Assembly (NCBI GenBank): GCA_029779995.1
Contig: JAKOZM010000341.1
Location: 1 to 18,090, forward strand
Length of the DNA stretch: 18,090 nucleotides
Reading direction: 5' to 3'
From: Actinomycetes bacterium
GTDB lineage: Bacteria > Actinomycetota > Actinomycetes > S36-B12 > UBA10799
Part shown: positions 1 through 7,204 of the stretch, piece after piece
How the letters are laid out: each line of letters opens with the position of its first letter
How positions within the stretch are numbered: position 1 is the stretch's first letter
The notes under the pieces: generated by a model
Told to the model about the DNA's origin: nothing
Seen by the model: the letters and a program-made list of their open reading frames with translations, nothing else
Databases searched by the model: none
Program-made: the position numbers and the translations under genes

Positions 1-1109
1 TCGCTGATCACGTCGGCGGTCGCGTCGGGCCGGTTCCAGTAACCCTTCATGACGTTCGGCCCCTTGATGGCGATCTCGCCGATCTCACCCTCCGGGACAT
101 CGTTCCAATCCGTATCGATCAGTCGCATCTCGACACCGGCGATCGGGGTGCCGATGCTGCCGGCCTTTCGCTCCCGGTCGGCATGATTGAAACTGGCGAC
201 GGGGCTGGTCTCGCTCAGGCCGTACCCCTCCAGCAGGATCACCCCGAACTCGCGCTCGAACCCACGCAGAACCTCCACGGGCAGGCTCGCCCCGCCAGAC
301 ACCGCCAGGCGTAGTTGCGCCACGTCGTAGTTGCCGTGCTCGGGGTGCTGCAGCAGCGCCACGTACATGGTCGGCACGCCCTGCATCACGGTGACCTTGT
401 CCCGCTGCAAGACCTCGAGAGCCTTCGTCGGATCGAAGCGGGGGATCAGCGTGAGCATGGCCCCGATCTTGACGGCCGCGTTGAGCCCGCACATCTGGCC
501 GAAGGAGTGGAACAGCGGCAGCCCGCCGAAGATGACGTCCTCACTGCCACCGTTGAACAGGTTCACACAGACCTCGACGTTGCTCAGCAGGTTGCTGTGG
601 GTGAGTTCGGCCCCCTTCGGCTTCCCCGTGGTTCCGGAGGTGTAGAGGATCACCGCGGTGTCGTCGGCTGCCCGGTCGACCACAGCCGGGGCGGGGCTGT
701 ACGTACCCAGTTTCGCCGCGAAGCCGGCGTCCACGATTTCGAAGGCGGCCCCAGCGGCCACTGCGCCAGGCTGGGCCTGATCGGCGACCCCGTCCCACGC
801 GAACAGCACCTTGGCCCCGGAGTCGGACAGGTAGTACTCCACCTCCCGCTCCTTGAACAGCGGGTTCATGGGAACCACAACGGCACCGAGGCGCAGCGCC
901 CCGAAGTACAGAATCGGGAACTGCGGAATGTTCGGCAGCATGATGCCGACCCGGTCACCAGGACCCACCCCGTGCTCCTGCAGCCACCCGGCGGCCAGGG
1001 CGCTGGCACCGTTGAGCGCGGCATAGGTCAATTCGAAGTCGTCGAGTTTGATGGCAACGTTGTCCGGGTGGGCGGCGGCCGTGGCCGCGAGATTGTCGGC
1101 GAGGTTCAT
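1..1109 (-). CDS. Long-chain fatty-acid-CoA ligase (AMP-forming), 3' part outside window
   Basis: The ATG at 1109-1107 opens a frame that stays open to the window edge, giving the first 369 residues of a protein of usually about 500. It belongs to the ANL adenylating superfamily, which activates a carboxylic acid to an acyl-adenylate and then to an acyl-CoA thioester. Visible signatures are the P-loop-like motif YTSGTTGKPKG (about residues 156-166), LPLFHSFGQ shortly after it, SGGASLP in the middle, and GYGLSETSP followed by GSIGTPI near the cut. The N-terminus (DNVAIKLDD, then VGIMLPNIPQF) fits fatty-acyl-CoA ligases of the FadD type better than acetyl-CoA synthetases. The catalytic C-terminal lid domain is not in the window. 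It is divergent from the GNAT gene with 94 bp between the starts. Family assignment is firm; the acyl substrate is inferred. Confidence 0.93.
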   Translation of the reverse strand, partial: MNLADNLAATAAAHPDNVAIKLDDFELTYAALNGASALAAGWLQEHGVGPGDRVGIMLPNIPQFPILYFGALRLGAVVVPMNPLFKEREVEYYLSDSGAKVLFAWDGVADQAQPGAVAAGAAFEIVDAGFAAKLGTYSPAPAVVDRAADDTAVILYTSGTTGKPKGAELTHSNLLSNVEVCVNLFNGGSEDVIFGGLPLFHSFGQMCGLNAAVKIGAMLTLIPRFDPTKALEVLQRDKVTVMQGVPTMYVALLQHPEHGNYDVAQLRLAVSGGASLPVEVLRGFEREFGVILLEGYGLSETSPVASFNHADRERKAGSIGTPIAGVEMRLIDTDWNDVPEGEIGEIAIKGPNVMKGYWNRPDATADVIS

Positions 1110-1203
1110 GGCGATCACCCTAAGGGAGTACCCGCGGCCGTCTGCAGGGTTTGGCGCAAACAGACCGAGGCTGCTCCGAGCTACTCGGTGGCACACTACT
1201 CAG

Positions 1204-1644
1204 ATGGACATCCGCCTCGCACGGACCTCGGACGCCGAACTCGTCGGGCAACTCCTGCACGACTTCAACACAGAGTATGAGGAGCCGACACCCCCACCCC
1301 AGGTGCTCGCAGCCCGAATCCGCGCCCTGCCGGACACCGACGTTCTGCTGGCCGGTGACGTGGGCGTGGCGGTCCTGCGGTTCCAGCCCTCACTGTGGAC
1401 CCCGCATCTGGAGTGCTACCTCGCCGAGCTTTACGTCCGGCCACCGCACCGCGGTCAAGGGATCGGTGAGAAGCTGCTCACGGCTGCCCTGGCCCATGCC
1501 CAGGATCGTGGGGCGGACTACGTTCACCTTGGCACCACCGAGGACGATGTCGCGGCTCGACATCTCTACGAGAAGGTTGGGATGCGCCGGACCGAGGGCG
1601 CTGACGGCCCGTTGATGTTCGTCTACGAGATGGACCTGGGATGA
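1204..1644 (+). CDS. GNAT-family N-acetyltransferase
   Basis: A 146-residue protein, the normal size of a single-domain GNAT enzyme, which moves an acetyl group from acetyl-CoA to an amine. The start MDIRLARTSDAE was chosen because this is the typical beta-1 opening of the fold. An open frame reaches upstream to 1048, but it crosses the divergent acyl-CoA ligase gene and lacks family features. The acetyl-CoA binding motif is LYVRPPHRGQGIGEKLL (about residues 76-92), followed by the beta-5 to alpha-4 segment with LGTTEDDVAARHLYEKVGM. No clear Shine-Dalgarno sequence lies before the ATG, so a leaderless or weakly initiated transcript is possible. The TGA overlaps the ATG of the next gene (ATGA), so the two are probably translated together. 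The substrate is unknown. Confidence 0.9.
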   Translation: MDIRLARTSDAELVGQLLHDFNTEYEEPTPPPQVLAARIRALPDTDVLLAGDVGVAVLRFQPSLWTPHLECYLAELYVRPPHRGQGIGEKLLTAALAHAQDRGADYVHLGTTEDDVAARHLYEKVGMRRTEGADGPLMFVYEMDLG

Positions 1645-2840
1645 CACGGGTTGATCCGATTGCCATGCTAAGGGGCGTGCCACGCCTACCTCGCCGCATC
1701 GCCCATGAGCTAAATGCAAAACTGCGCAGCGCCGAGACGATCGCCGCCGTGGCCGAATTGGAGAGCCGCCTCACCGCCCGTCGGCGCGAGCAGAAGATGG
1801 AGTCCGGGATCTTCCGGGGCATGGTGGTCACGGTCTACACGGGTTACATCGCGAAGAACCTCGCCAAGGTGCGGGTGCGGGTGATCGAGGCCCCGGAACT
1901 ACCCGGCGCCAGCCGCGTCCCGTACTGGGACACCGCCCAGGCCAACCTGCGCCGACACGGCGCCCTGGCCATCGTCGGGGTCGAGGTCACGCTACGCATC
2001 GGTCAGTTCAGCACCCAGGAAGTCACTGACGCACGGGGCTTTGCCAACTTCAGTCTGCCGGTCAAGGGCCTCGAGGCGGGATGGCATGACGCCTTCGCCG
2101 TCACCACCCCCATCGAGGACGGTGAGTCGGCTTCGGGCGCAGGTCGGGTCATCAAACCACCTGCCCGCGCACCATTCCTGGTCATATCGGACATTGACGA
2201 CACCATCCTGGTCAGCGGTCTCACCGAGGGCCTCACCGCCGTGAAGCAGACACTGCTGCGCGATGCGAACACCCGTAGCGCGGTGCGTGGGATGTCGTCG
2301 CTCTACCGCGGCCTGGCGCGCGGGGTGCCGTACAAGAACGGCAACCGCAAGCCGGAACCTGCCTTCTTCTACGTCTCCACCGGTAGTTGGGCGTTCTTCG
2401 ACACTCTCCAGCAGTTCATCCAACTGCGAGCGTTCCCGCGCGGGCCGATGTTCCTCACCCAGTGGGGTCCGACCGAACGGTACGTGCGGCGCAGCGGCGC
2501 GGAACACAAGCGGGCGGCAATCCGTCGCCTGCTGGAGTCGTTCCCCACCCACGACTTCGTCCTGATCGGTGACTCCGGCCAGCGCGATGCTCTCACCTAC
2601 GAGGAGATGGCACGGGAGTTCCCGGGCCGGATGCGACTCATCCTGATCAGGCAGGTCGGCGATGCCACCGATGAGCGCAACGAGCAACTCAGTGCCCACG
2701 CCACCGCGCTGCGCGGGCAGGGAATCCCGCTGTACCTGGTGCCCGATGCCATGCACGCTGCGGACTTGGCCAGGGCACTCGACCTCATCGACGAGGAGAC
2801 CGTATTGCAGGTCCGCGATGAGTTCGGAGCGGTCCACTAG
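1641..2840 (+). CDS. DUF2183 (APP1-like) phosphatase domain protein
   Basis: A 399-residue cytoplasmic protein with no signal peptide. The C-terminal half is the DUF2183 domain, the catalytic domain of yeast actin-patch protein App1, a magnesium-dependent phosphatidate phosphatase with a HAD-like core. The DxDxT signature is SDIDDTIL (DIDDT at 184-188), followed by FYVSTGSWAFFDTL, a conserved HKRAAIRRLLESFP helix and the acidic motif LIGDSGQRD. The N-terminal half (about 60-170) looks like the small beta domain usual before DUF2183 in bacteria (VTVYTGYIA, VEVTLRIG, TDARGFANFSLP). The start overlaps the GNAT stop by 4 bp; an in-frame ATG eight codons later is an alternative. A lipid phosphatase function is carried over from the fungal relative; the bacterial substrate is unknown. 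Confidence 0.88.
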   Translation: MTRVDPIAMLRGVPRLPRRIAHELNAKLRSAETIAAVAELESRLTARRREQKMESGIFRGMVVTVYTGYIAKNLAKVRVRVIEAPELPGASRVPYWDTAQANLRRHGALAIVGVEVTLRIGQFSTQEVTDARGFANFSLPVKGLEAGWHDAFAVTTPIEDGESASGAGRVIKPPARAPFLVISDIDDTILVSGLTEGLTAVKQTLLRDANTRSAVRGMSSLYRGLARGVPYKNGNRKPEPAFFYVSTGSWAFFDTLQQFIQLRAFPRGPMFLTQWGPTERYVRRSGAEHKRAAIRRLLESFPTHDFVLIGDSGQRDALTYEEMAREFPGRMRLILIRQVGDATDERNEQLSAHATALRGQGIPLYLVPDAMHAADLARALDLIDEETVLQVRDEFGAVH

Positions 2841-3279
2841 GTCGTGGTTGTTCATGGCCAGAACTCGACGGTTGCTGCATCCAGGATGGCGGGCGTTCTT
2901 GTAGCCAGTGGCGATCCCCGGCCGCTGTTCGAAACGGTTGCCGGCCCAACGGGGCGAATCCCGGTGGTCATCGGCCGCATTGTGTTCGGTAGGCGATCCG
3001 GGCGCTGTTGAATGACCGCGTGGATGCCCACGCCCGTCGCAGGGTAGGCACCTTGGGTTTTGTCAGTGGCGGGGACTTTACGTGCGCCCCAGTGACATCC
3101 TCGGCTATCGGGTGGTGCGCAGGTCAGGAACGATGTCAGTGGCAGGGATTTTTCGTGCGCCCCAGTGACATCCTCACACTGACAACCCCAGACCCAGCCC
3201 ACCCCAGAGGCGAGGCGAACGCTGCGCGAAAGCCCTCATCGGCAGGCAGCATCTGTCGGACAGACCGTAGATCCGCGGG
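2841..3279. other. 439-bp intergenic region without a convincing gene
   Basis: This lies between the convergent DUF2183 and metalloprotease genes. Short open frames cross it on both strands, but none has family motifs, and their apparent peptide repeats come from the DNA repeat at 3061-3184. A 13-bp palindrome (TCTGTC-G-GACAGA, 3252-3264) lies just after the protease stop; its one-base centre is too tight for a terminator hairpin. No good intrinsic terminator is seen for either neighbour. Confidence 0.6.
3061..3184 (+). repeat. Two copies of a 42-bp imperfectly palindromic repeat, plus an inverted half
   Basis: Copy 1 is 3061-3102 and copy 2 is 3134-3175. They differ at three positions and are 73 bp apart. 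Both begin TGTCAGTGGC and end CCCCAGTGACATCCTC. Within each copy the two ends are inverted repeats, TGTCAGTGG against CCAGTGACA, with one central mismatch; copy 2 extends by GA/TC. A transcript could fold into a hairpin with a loop of about 20 nt. Directly after copy 2, CACTGACAA (3176-3184) is the reverse complement of the opening of copy 1, like the start of a third, inverted unit. The arrangement resembles REP/BIME-like or miniature-transposon debris; the family is not recognised. Confidence 0.75.
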
Positions 3280-4026
3280 TCAGAAGCAGCGCTGCCGACC
3301 CAGCTTGCGCAGCCCCGCCATGTCCCCTGCCCCGAGCATGTCGGGCCGCGTCGTCGACAGCTTCGGGTACATGATCTGACGATTGTCACCGACGTGTTCC
3401 AGGCCGAGCGCGTGACCGAACTCATGCAGATACAGCGCACGCACCGGGTCAGGCTTGCGCTGGGCCGCGGGCCGGGCGTCGAACGGCTGATTCCAACTGC
3501 TGATGCTGCGCACGATCTCATCGGCATCGATCACGACGTAGCCCGCGTCGATCTGCCGTCGAGCGCCGCGGTGTCCACTCCAAGTGACGCCGGCAACTCC
3601 GGCGATCGAGCCCTTCAGTGCCTTGCGGTAGCTGCGGCTGCCGCCATACGTGATCGGGATATCGACGCCGGTCACGCTGGCTGGCCGGCCCTTGGCCGCA
3701 CGTGTCGTGATTTGCCCGACGTAGGTGAACCGCAACCCCGAGGCGGCGGAGAGTTCAGCGATGGCCGACTGCCAGCGCCGCTTCTCCCACGTCTTGGACA
3801 GTCCGCGTTTGGTCGCCGAGCGGAAATCGATGCCGTAGGTGATCGTGTCGCACGGGTTCCAGTAGGCGCCGGGCTGCTGGCGATCAGCGCCGGATTTGAA
3901 GAACTTGTAGGAAGGGGCTGATGCCACGGAGGCGGGGGCGGCAATCTTCACCGGTTCCCCTATATCGGCAGCGGCGGGCGTGGCTATTAACACCATCACC
4001 AGCCCTAACCAGATTCCCCTCACCAT
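3280..4026 (-). CDS. Secreted matrixin-like zinc metalloprotease
   Basis: A 248-residue exported protein. The Sec signal peptide (MVRGIWLGLVMVLIATPAAA) is probably cut before Asp21. The catalytic zinc site is HEFGHALGLEH (His201, Glu202, His205, His211), the extended metzincin motif. It is followed by IMYP, with Met219 as the Met-turn, and then AGDMAGLRKLG, the usual closing helix of matrixins (peptidase family M10). Residues 55-105 (WNPCDTITYGIDF through a WQSAIAELSAASGLRFTYVG stretch) match the start of the catalytic domain in bacterial matrixin-like proteins. There is no cysteine-switch propeptide, so it may be made active. The only two cysteines, 59 and 247, could form a disulfide joining the ends. 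It lies 62 bp downstream of exonuclease III on the same strand, with a palindrome in the gap. The target protein is unknown. Confidence 0.9.
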   Translation of the reverse strand: MVRGIWLGLVMVLIATPAAADIGEPVKIAAPASVASAPSYKFFKSGADRQQPGAYWNPCDTITYGIDFRSATKRGLSKTWEKRRWQSAIAELSAASGLRFTYVGQITTRAAKGRPASVTGVDIPITYGGSRSYRKALKGSIAGVAGVTWSGHRGARRQIDAGYVVIDADEIVRSISSWNQPFDARPAAQRKPDPVRALYLHEFGHALGLEHVGDNRQIMYPKLSTTRPDMLGAGDMAGLRKLGRQRCF

Positions 4027-4045
4027 TCGACGGTACGACTACTGC

Positions 4046-4085
4046 GAACGGGTGACCACACTAAGGGTGAGATGATCACCCGTTC
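4046..4085. promoter_or_regulatory. Perfect 10-bp inverted repeat with a nested hairpin
   Basis: GAACGGGTGA (4046-4055) and TCACCCGTTC (4076-4085) are perfect inverted repeats around a 20-nt spacer. A further GGGTGA (4065-4070) in the spacer can pair with the right arm to form a tighter 6-bp stem with a 5-nt loop, so two hairpins compete. The element fills most of the gap between the exonuclease III stop and the metalloprotease start. No T-run follows on the minus strand, so an operator or leader element for the protease is as likely as a terminator for exonuclease III. Confidence 0.55.
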
Positions 4086-4088
4086 TGC

Positions 4089-4889
4089 TTAACGATTGAT
4101 GTCGGTGATCAAGGGCGCGTGGTCACTGGGAGGTGGCGTGCCCTTGGTCCCGGTCTTGCGGGCATCCCGGTCGATGAAGGTTCCGGTGACCGCTTCGGTG
4201 AAGGTGGGGTTGGCCAGGATCAGGTCGATCCGCATCCCCAGACCCTTGTGGAAGTTGCCGGCACGATAGTCCCAGAAGGTGAATGGCTTGCCCTTGCTGA
4301 TGGTCGGCGGCAGATCGGTCAGACCGAGCTTGCGCAGTTCAGAGATAGCCACCCGCTCGGGCTCTGACACATGGGTGCTGCCTTGGAAGTCGGCGATGTC
4401 CCAGACATCGTCGTCACCGGGCGCCACGTTGAAATCACCCAGAATGGCGAATGGCCTGTCGCCGGCCGCTGGGTCCACGGCGAAGCGGTGCAGGGCTGAG
4501 AGCCACCGCAACTTGTACATGTAGTGGGGGTTGTCCAGCGTCCGTCCGTTCGGGACGTACACGCAGACCACCTGCACGCCTGCACACACCGCGGACAGGA
4601 AGCGCGGCTCGGGCGGATCCGTGTCGTTGGGAAAGCCCGGCACATCCGGCAGATCCAGCACGACCTCGTCGATCCCAACCCTGGACAGGATCGCCACCCC
4701 GTTCCAGCGACCGTCCCCGCGATGTACGGCCTCGTATCCGAGTTCCGCAAAAGCCTCGTAGGGGAACGCAGCGTCGGGGATCTTGGTCTCCTGCAAGCAC
4801 AGGACGTCGGGTTTCATCACCTGCAGCCACACGGCCATCCGAGGCATCCGGGTGGGTAGGGAGTTGACGTTCCACGTGACGATTCGCAC
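4089..4889 (-). CDS. xth: Exodeoxyribonuclease III (AP endonuclease family 1)
   Basis: A 266-residue enzyme of base-excision repair that cuts DNA 5' to abasic sites and removes 3' blocking groups. The EEP-fold motifs appear in order: ITWNVNSLPTR-like opening (residues 3-14), LQETK with metal-binding Glu34, WNGVAILSR (62-70), GDFNVAPGD with Asp152 and Asn154, FTFWDYRAGNF (204-213), RIDLIL (220-225) and SDHAPL with catalytic Asp256-His257. The length is normal for the family. The GTG start was chosen because homology begins exactly there; the frame stays open to 5279, but that extension only translates the 144-bp tandem repeat and lacks any domain. There is no clear Shine-Dalgarno sequence before the GTG. 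Confidence 0.94.
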   Translation of the reverse strand: MRIVTWNVNSLPTRMPRMAVWLQVMKPDVLCLQETKIPDAAFPYEAFAELGYEAVHRGDGRWNGVAILSRVGIDEVVLDLPDVPGFPNDTDPPEPRFLSAVCAGVQVVCVYVPNGRTLDNPHYMYKLRWLSALHRFAVDPAAGDRPFAILGDFNVAPGDDDVWDIADFQGSTHVSEPERVAISELRKLGLTDLPPTISKGKPFTFWDYRAGNFHKGLGMRIDLILANPTFTEAVTGTFIDRDARKTGTKGTPPPSDHAPLITDINR

Positions 4890-5016
4890 GAGGTTCAGTC
4901 TGGCATTCCAAGCCAGGGCGGCAGCCGAGGGTCGGCCGAGCTCCGACCCGAGCCCCCAGATCGCCGCCGACGCCATGCCTGTCCTGCTGCGCCGGGCCCA
5001 GGCTTCGCCTGCAGGC

Positions 5017-5334
5017 TGAGCAGTTGGGCACTCGTTGCTGCCCGGGGGCGCGAGCCCAGCAATTCGGCACTCGTCGTCACAACACGCCGCACCGGATCGC
5101 AACAACCGCCCAACCGCGCGAGACGGCGACCCAACAGACCCACATTCCGCCGACCACCCCTGAGCAACTGGGCAATCGTTGCTGCCCCGGGGGCGCGAAC
5201 CCAGCAATTCGGCACTCGTTGTCGCAACACGCCGTGACCGATCGCAACAACCGCCCAACCGCGCGCGAAAGCGGCCCAAACACCCACGTTCCGCCGACCA
5301 CCCCTGAGCAACTGGGCACTCGTTGCCGCCCGGG
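5017..5334 (+). repeat. 144-bp tandem repeat, two full copies and a partial third
   Basis: Units begin at 5017, 5161 and 5305 with TGAGCARYTGGGCA; the period is exactly 144 bp. The two full units are roughly 85-90% identical by eye, with compensating one-base indels. The third stops after about 30 bp. Each unit contains a shorter motif, AGCARYTSGGCAMTCGTYG, near its start and again about 38-44 bp later, flanking a G/C-rich segment bounded by TTGCTG and CAGCAA. The motif therefore occurs five times in the array. Because 144 is divisible by three, the repeat stays open in several frames and could be mistaken for a repetitive protein. Confidence 0.88.
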
Positions 5335-5357
5335 TGCCTGACTTCGGATGGTCTACA

Positions 5358-5380
5358 GATCTGGTTGGCTCAACCAGATC
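5358..5380 (-). terminator. Intrinsic terminator hairpin after the glycosidase gene
   Basis: GATCTGGTTG and CAACCAGATC form a perfect 10-bp stem with a 3-nt loop, starting 9 bases after the TAG stop of the glycosidase. The sequence after the stem on the minus strand (TGTAGACC) has no proper T-run, which is common in high-GC actinobacteria. It probably ends the lemA - glycosidase transcript. Confidence 0.7.
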
Positions 5381-5388
5381 CTTACACG

Positions 5389-6639
5389 CTAGCCCTGCAC
5401 AACCACCCAGCTGTGGCCCGGCAGCGCATCTCCCGGGTCCCCCGCCACGACCTCGCCCGGCGGTCGCGGCATCGGCTCATCCCCGATGTTCAACGCGACC
5501 AGCAGCGCATCCGAGCCGAACGCCGTCCGATAGACCAATCCGGTATTCGTCAGCGACAACGTCTCGGTGCGGGCCGCATGCAGCCACGGATGGCGCCGGC
5601 GTAGCCCGATGAGTTCCTGATGCAGACTGAACCAGCCCTGGCCGAGGTCAGCGAGTTCTTCGGGGGTCGCAGGGAAGGGTGGGCGAACTTCGGCATCCCC
5701 TCCGGCCTGGTCACGCTTGATGCCGCGGAAACCCTGCTCGTCACCGGCGTACACGCTCGGCGTCCCGCCCACCGTCATCAGCACGACCAGGGCATGGGCG
5801 TAGTGGCGCAGATCGGTCAGCTTGCTGGCGATCCGGGTGACATCGTGATTGCCCAGGAAAGTGAGCGGCACGAAGGTGTCCAGCCAGTCGTTGTGGCGTT
5901 GCAGCGTCCAGTCCAGTTCGAAGAAGTTCCCTTCGTTCAGCGAACTCCACACCGACTTCCACAACTCGTACTGGGTGACACTGTCCAGCCCCGACTGCTG
6001 CACGTACTCGGCGTAGTCCCCGTGAATGACTTCCCCCACGAGGTACGCCTGCGGGTGCCGGGCCCGCACCGCGGGCAGCACTCGTTGCCAGAAGTCCGCC
6101 GGAACGGCATACGCCGCGTCGAGGCGCCAGCCGTCGGCGCCGCGGTCCAGCCAGTAGTTCATGACATCGACCACGTACTGGCGCACGACGTCCGACCCAT
6201 GGTTCAGCGTGACGAGATCCCGATGGCCCTCGAAGTGCTCGTACTCCGGCCAGTGCAAGTGGAACCACTCGGCACTCGGCGCCTCAGGCCCCCCCGCCAG
6301 CACCTCCTGGAAGCGCGGGAAGTCCCGGCCGACATGGTTGAACACCCCGTCGAGCAACACCGTGATCCCGCGGCCATGGGCAGCTTGCACCAGGGCCTCG
6401 AAATCGCTCTCATCGCCCAGGCGGGGGTCGATCCGGAAGTGGTCCACGGTGTCGTACCCGTGGGTCGACGAGGCGAAGACCGGCCCCAATGCCAGTCCGG
6501 AGGCCCCCAGCTCCACGAGGTAGTCCAGCCACTGCTCCAGCCGGGGCAGCCGATGGGTCACCCCTTCTTCGGAATGCTCGGGTGCTCCGACGAATGCCAG
6601 GGGGAACACCTGCCACCAGATGGTGTGCTCGACCCCCAT
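5389..6639 (-). CDS. Alpha-amylase family glycoside hydrolase (GH13)
   Basis: A 416-residue enzyme that acts by a retaining mechanism on alpha-glucans or alpha-glucosides. All four GH13 regions are present: DGVFNH (97-102), GWRLDAA with nucleophile Asp174, VGEVIHGD with acid/base Glu203, and FLGNHD with Asp266. There is no signal peptide, so it should act in the cytoplasm. The C-terminal beta domain is short, and no N-terminal carbohydrate module is present. The start MGVEHTIWWQVFP was chosen because family homology begins there (strand beta-1 IWWQVFPLAF); its ATG shares one base with the TGA of lemA (TGATG). The frame stays open 40 codons further upstream, but within lemA. The chain resembles the neopullulanase/cyclomaltodextrinase-like branch; the substrate is not determined. 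Confidence 0.92.
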   Translation of the reverse strand: MGVEHTIWWQVFPLAFVGAPEHSEEGVTHRLPRLEQWLDYLVELGASGLALGPVFASSTHGYDTVDHFRIDPRLGDESDFEALVQAAHGRGITVLLDGVFNHVGRDFPRFQEVLAGGPEAPSAEWFHLHWPEYEHFEGHRDLVTLNHGSDVVRQYVVDVMNYWLDRGADGWRLDAAYAVPADFWQRVLPAVRARHPQAYLVGEVIHGDYAEYVQQSGLDSVTQYELWKSVWSSLNEGNFFELDWTLQRHNDWLDTFVPLTFLGNHDVTRIASKLTDLRHYAHALVVLMTVGGTPSVYAGDEQGFRGIKRDQAGGDAEVRPPFPATPEELADLGQGWFSLHQELIGLRRRHPWLHAARTETLSLTNTGLVYRTAFGSDALLVALNIGDEPMPRPPGEVVAGDPGDALPGHSWVVVQG

Positions 6640-7196
6640 CAGAAGCTGACCTGTGGTGCCGCGCCGGCGCCCCCTTCGACTTCGAAGTACTCGGCCTTCT
6701 GTGCCGCCATCATCCGGGCGACCATCATGTCGGGCAGGCTGCTGATCCGGGTGTTCCACTCCCGCACGTTGTCGTTGTAGTACTGCCGCGCGAAGGCGAC
6801 CTTGTCCTCGGTGTCGGACAGTTCGGACTGCAACTGCCGGAAGTTCGCATCGGCCTTCAGGTCGGGGTATGCCTCGGCAACCGCGAAGAGCCGGCCCAGG
6901 GCAGCGGTCAGCCCCTCCTCGCTCTTACCTGCCGCCTCGGCGCCCTTGGCACCCATGGCCGCGGTCCGCGCGGTGGTGACATCCTCCAGCACGGTCTTCT
7001 CATGTGCGGCGTAGCCCTTAACCGTGCTGACGAGGTTCGGGATCAGGTCGTGGCGGCGCTGCAGTTGCACGTCGATCTGCGCCCACGCCTCCTCGACTTT
7101 GTTCCGCAATCGGACCAGCCGGTTGTAAAGGATGACGGCGAACCCCAGGATGAGGACTACGATCACGATGACGACGATGATGCTCACAGATGCCAC
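6639..7196 (-). CDS. lemA: LemA family membrane protein
   Basis: A 185-residue protein with one N-terminal membrane segment (about residues 5-23) followed by the LemA helical domain. The diagnostic stretch is VILYNRLVRLRNKVEEAWAQ, then IDVQLQRRHDLIPNLVSTVKGYA, and later a FAVAEAYPDLKADANF-like helix and a YYNDNVREWNTRI segment. LemA proteins are widespread and of uncertain role; they are often encoded beside DUF2207 or TPM-domain membrane proteins, as here. The start used is a GTG at 7196; a second GTG three codons in (7187) is also possible. No Shine-Dalgarno sequence is evident for either. The stop overlaps the glycosidase ATG by one base, so the two genes are probably translationally coupled. 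Confidence 0.93.
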   Translation of the reverse strand: MASVSIIVVIVIVVLILGFAVILYNRLVRLRNKVEEAWAQIDVQLQRRHDLIPNLVSTVKGYAAHEKTVLEDVTTARTAAMGAKGAEAAGKSEEGLTAALGRLFAVAEAYPDLKADANFRQLQSELSDTEDKVAFARQYYNDNVREWNTRISSLPDMMVARMMAAQKAEYFEVEGGAGAAPQVSF

Positions 7197-7204
7197 GGTA
7201 GGCC

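Larger units (their letters stand above)
4890..5388. other. 499-bp intergenic region dominated by a tandem repeat
   Basis: This lies between the exonuclease III start and the glycosidase stop. It holds about 127 bp upstream of xth, where its promoter should be, the 144-bp tandem repeat (5017-5334), and the terminator hairpin of the lemA operon (5358-5380). Open frames run through on several strands only because the repeat is GC-rich and its period is a multiple of three. No protein family is recognisable in them. Confidence 0.7.

Noticed and set aside
2910..3010. A weak direct repeat (GGCGATCC followed by a GC-rich GCTGTT stretch) near 2910 and 2992.
   Set aside because: The similarity covers only about 20 bases with gaps and could be chance at this base composition.
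4890..5279. An in-frame extension of exonuclease III by 130 residues at the N-terminus, looking like a repetitive domain.
   Set aside because: The extra sequence is a translation of the 144-bp DNA repeat; the family fold begins exactly at the GTG at 4889.
5017..5334. CRISPR array.
   Set aside because: The units are 144 bp in direct tandem with no short repeat and unique spacer pattern, and no cas genes are present.
5017..5334. HrcA/CIRCE operator, because GGCACTCG resembles the TTAGCACTC half-site.
   Set aside because: The second, inverted half at the required 9-bp spacing is missing in every copy.
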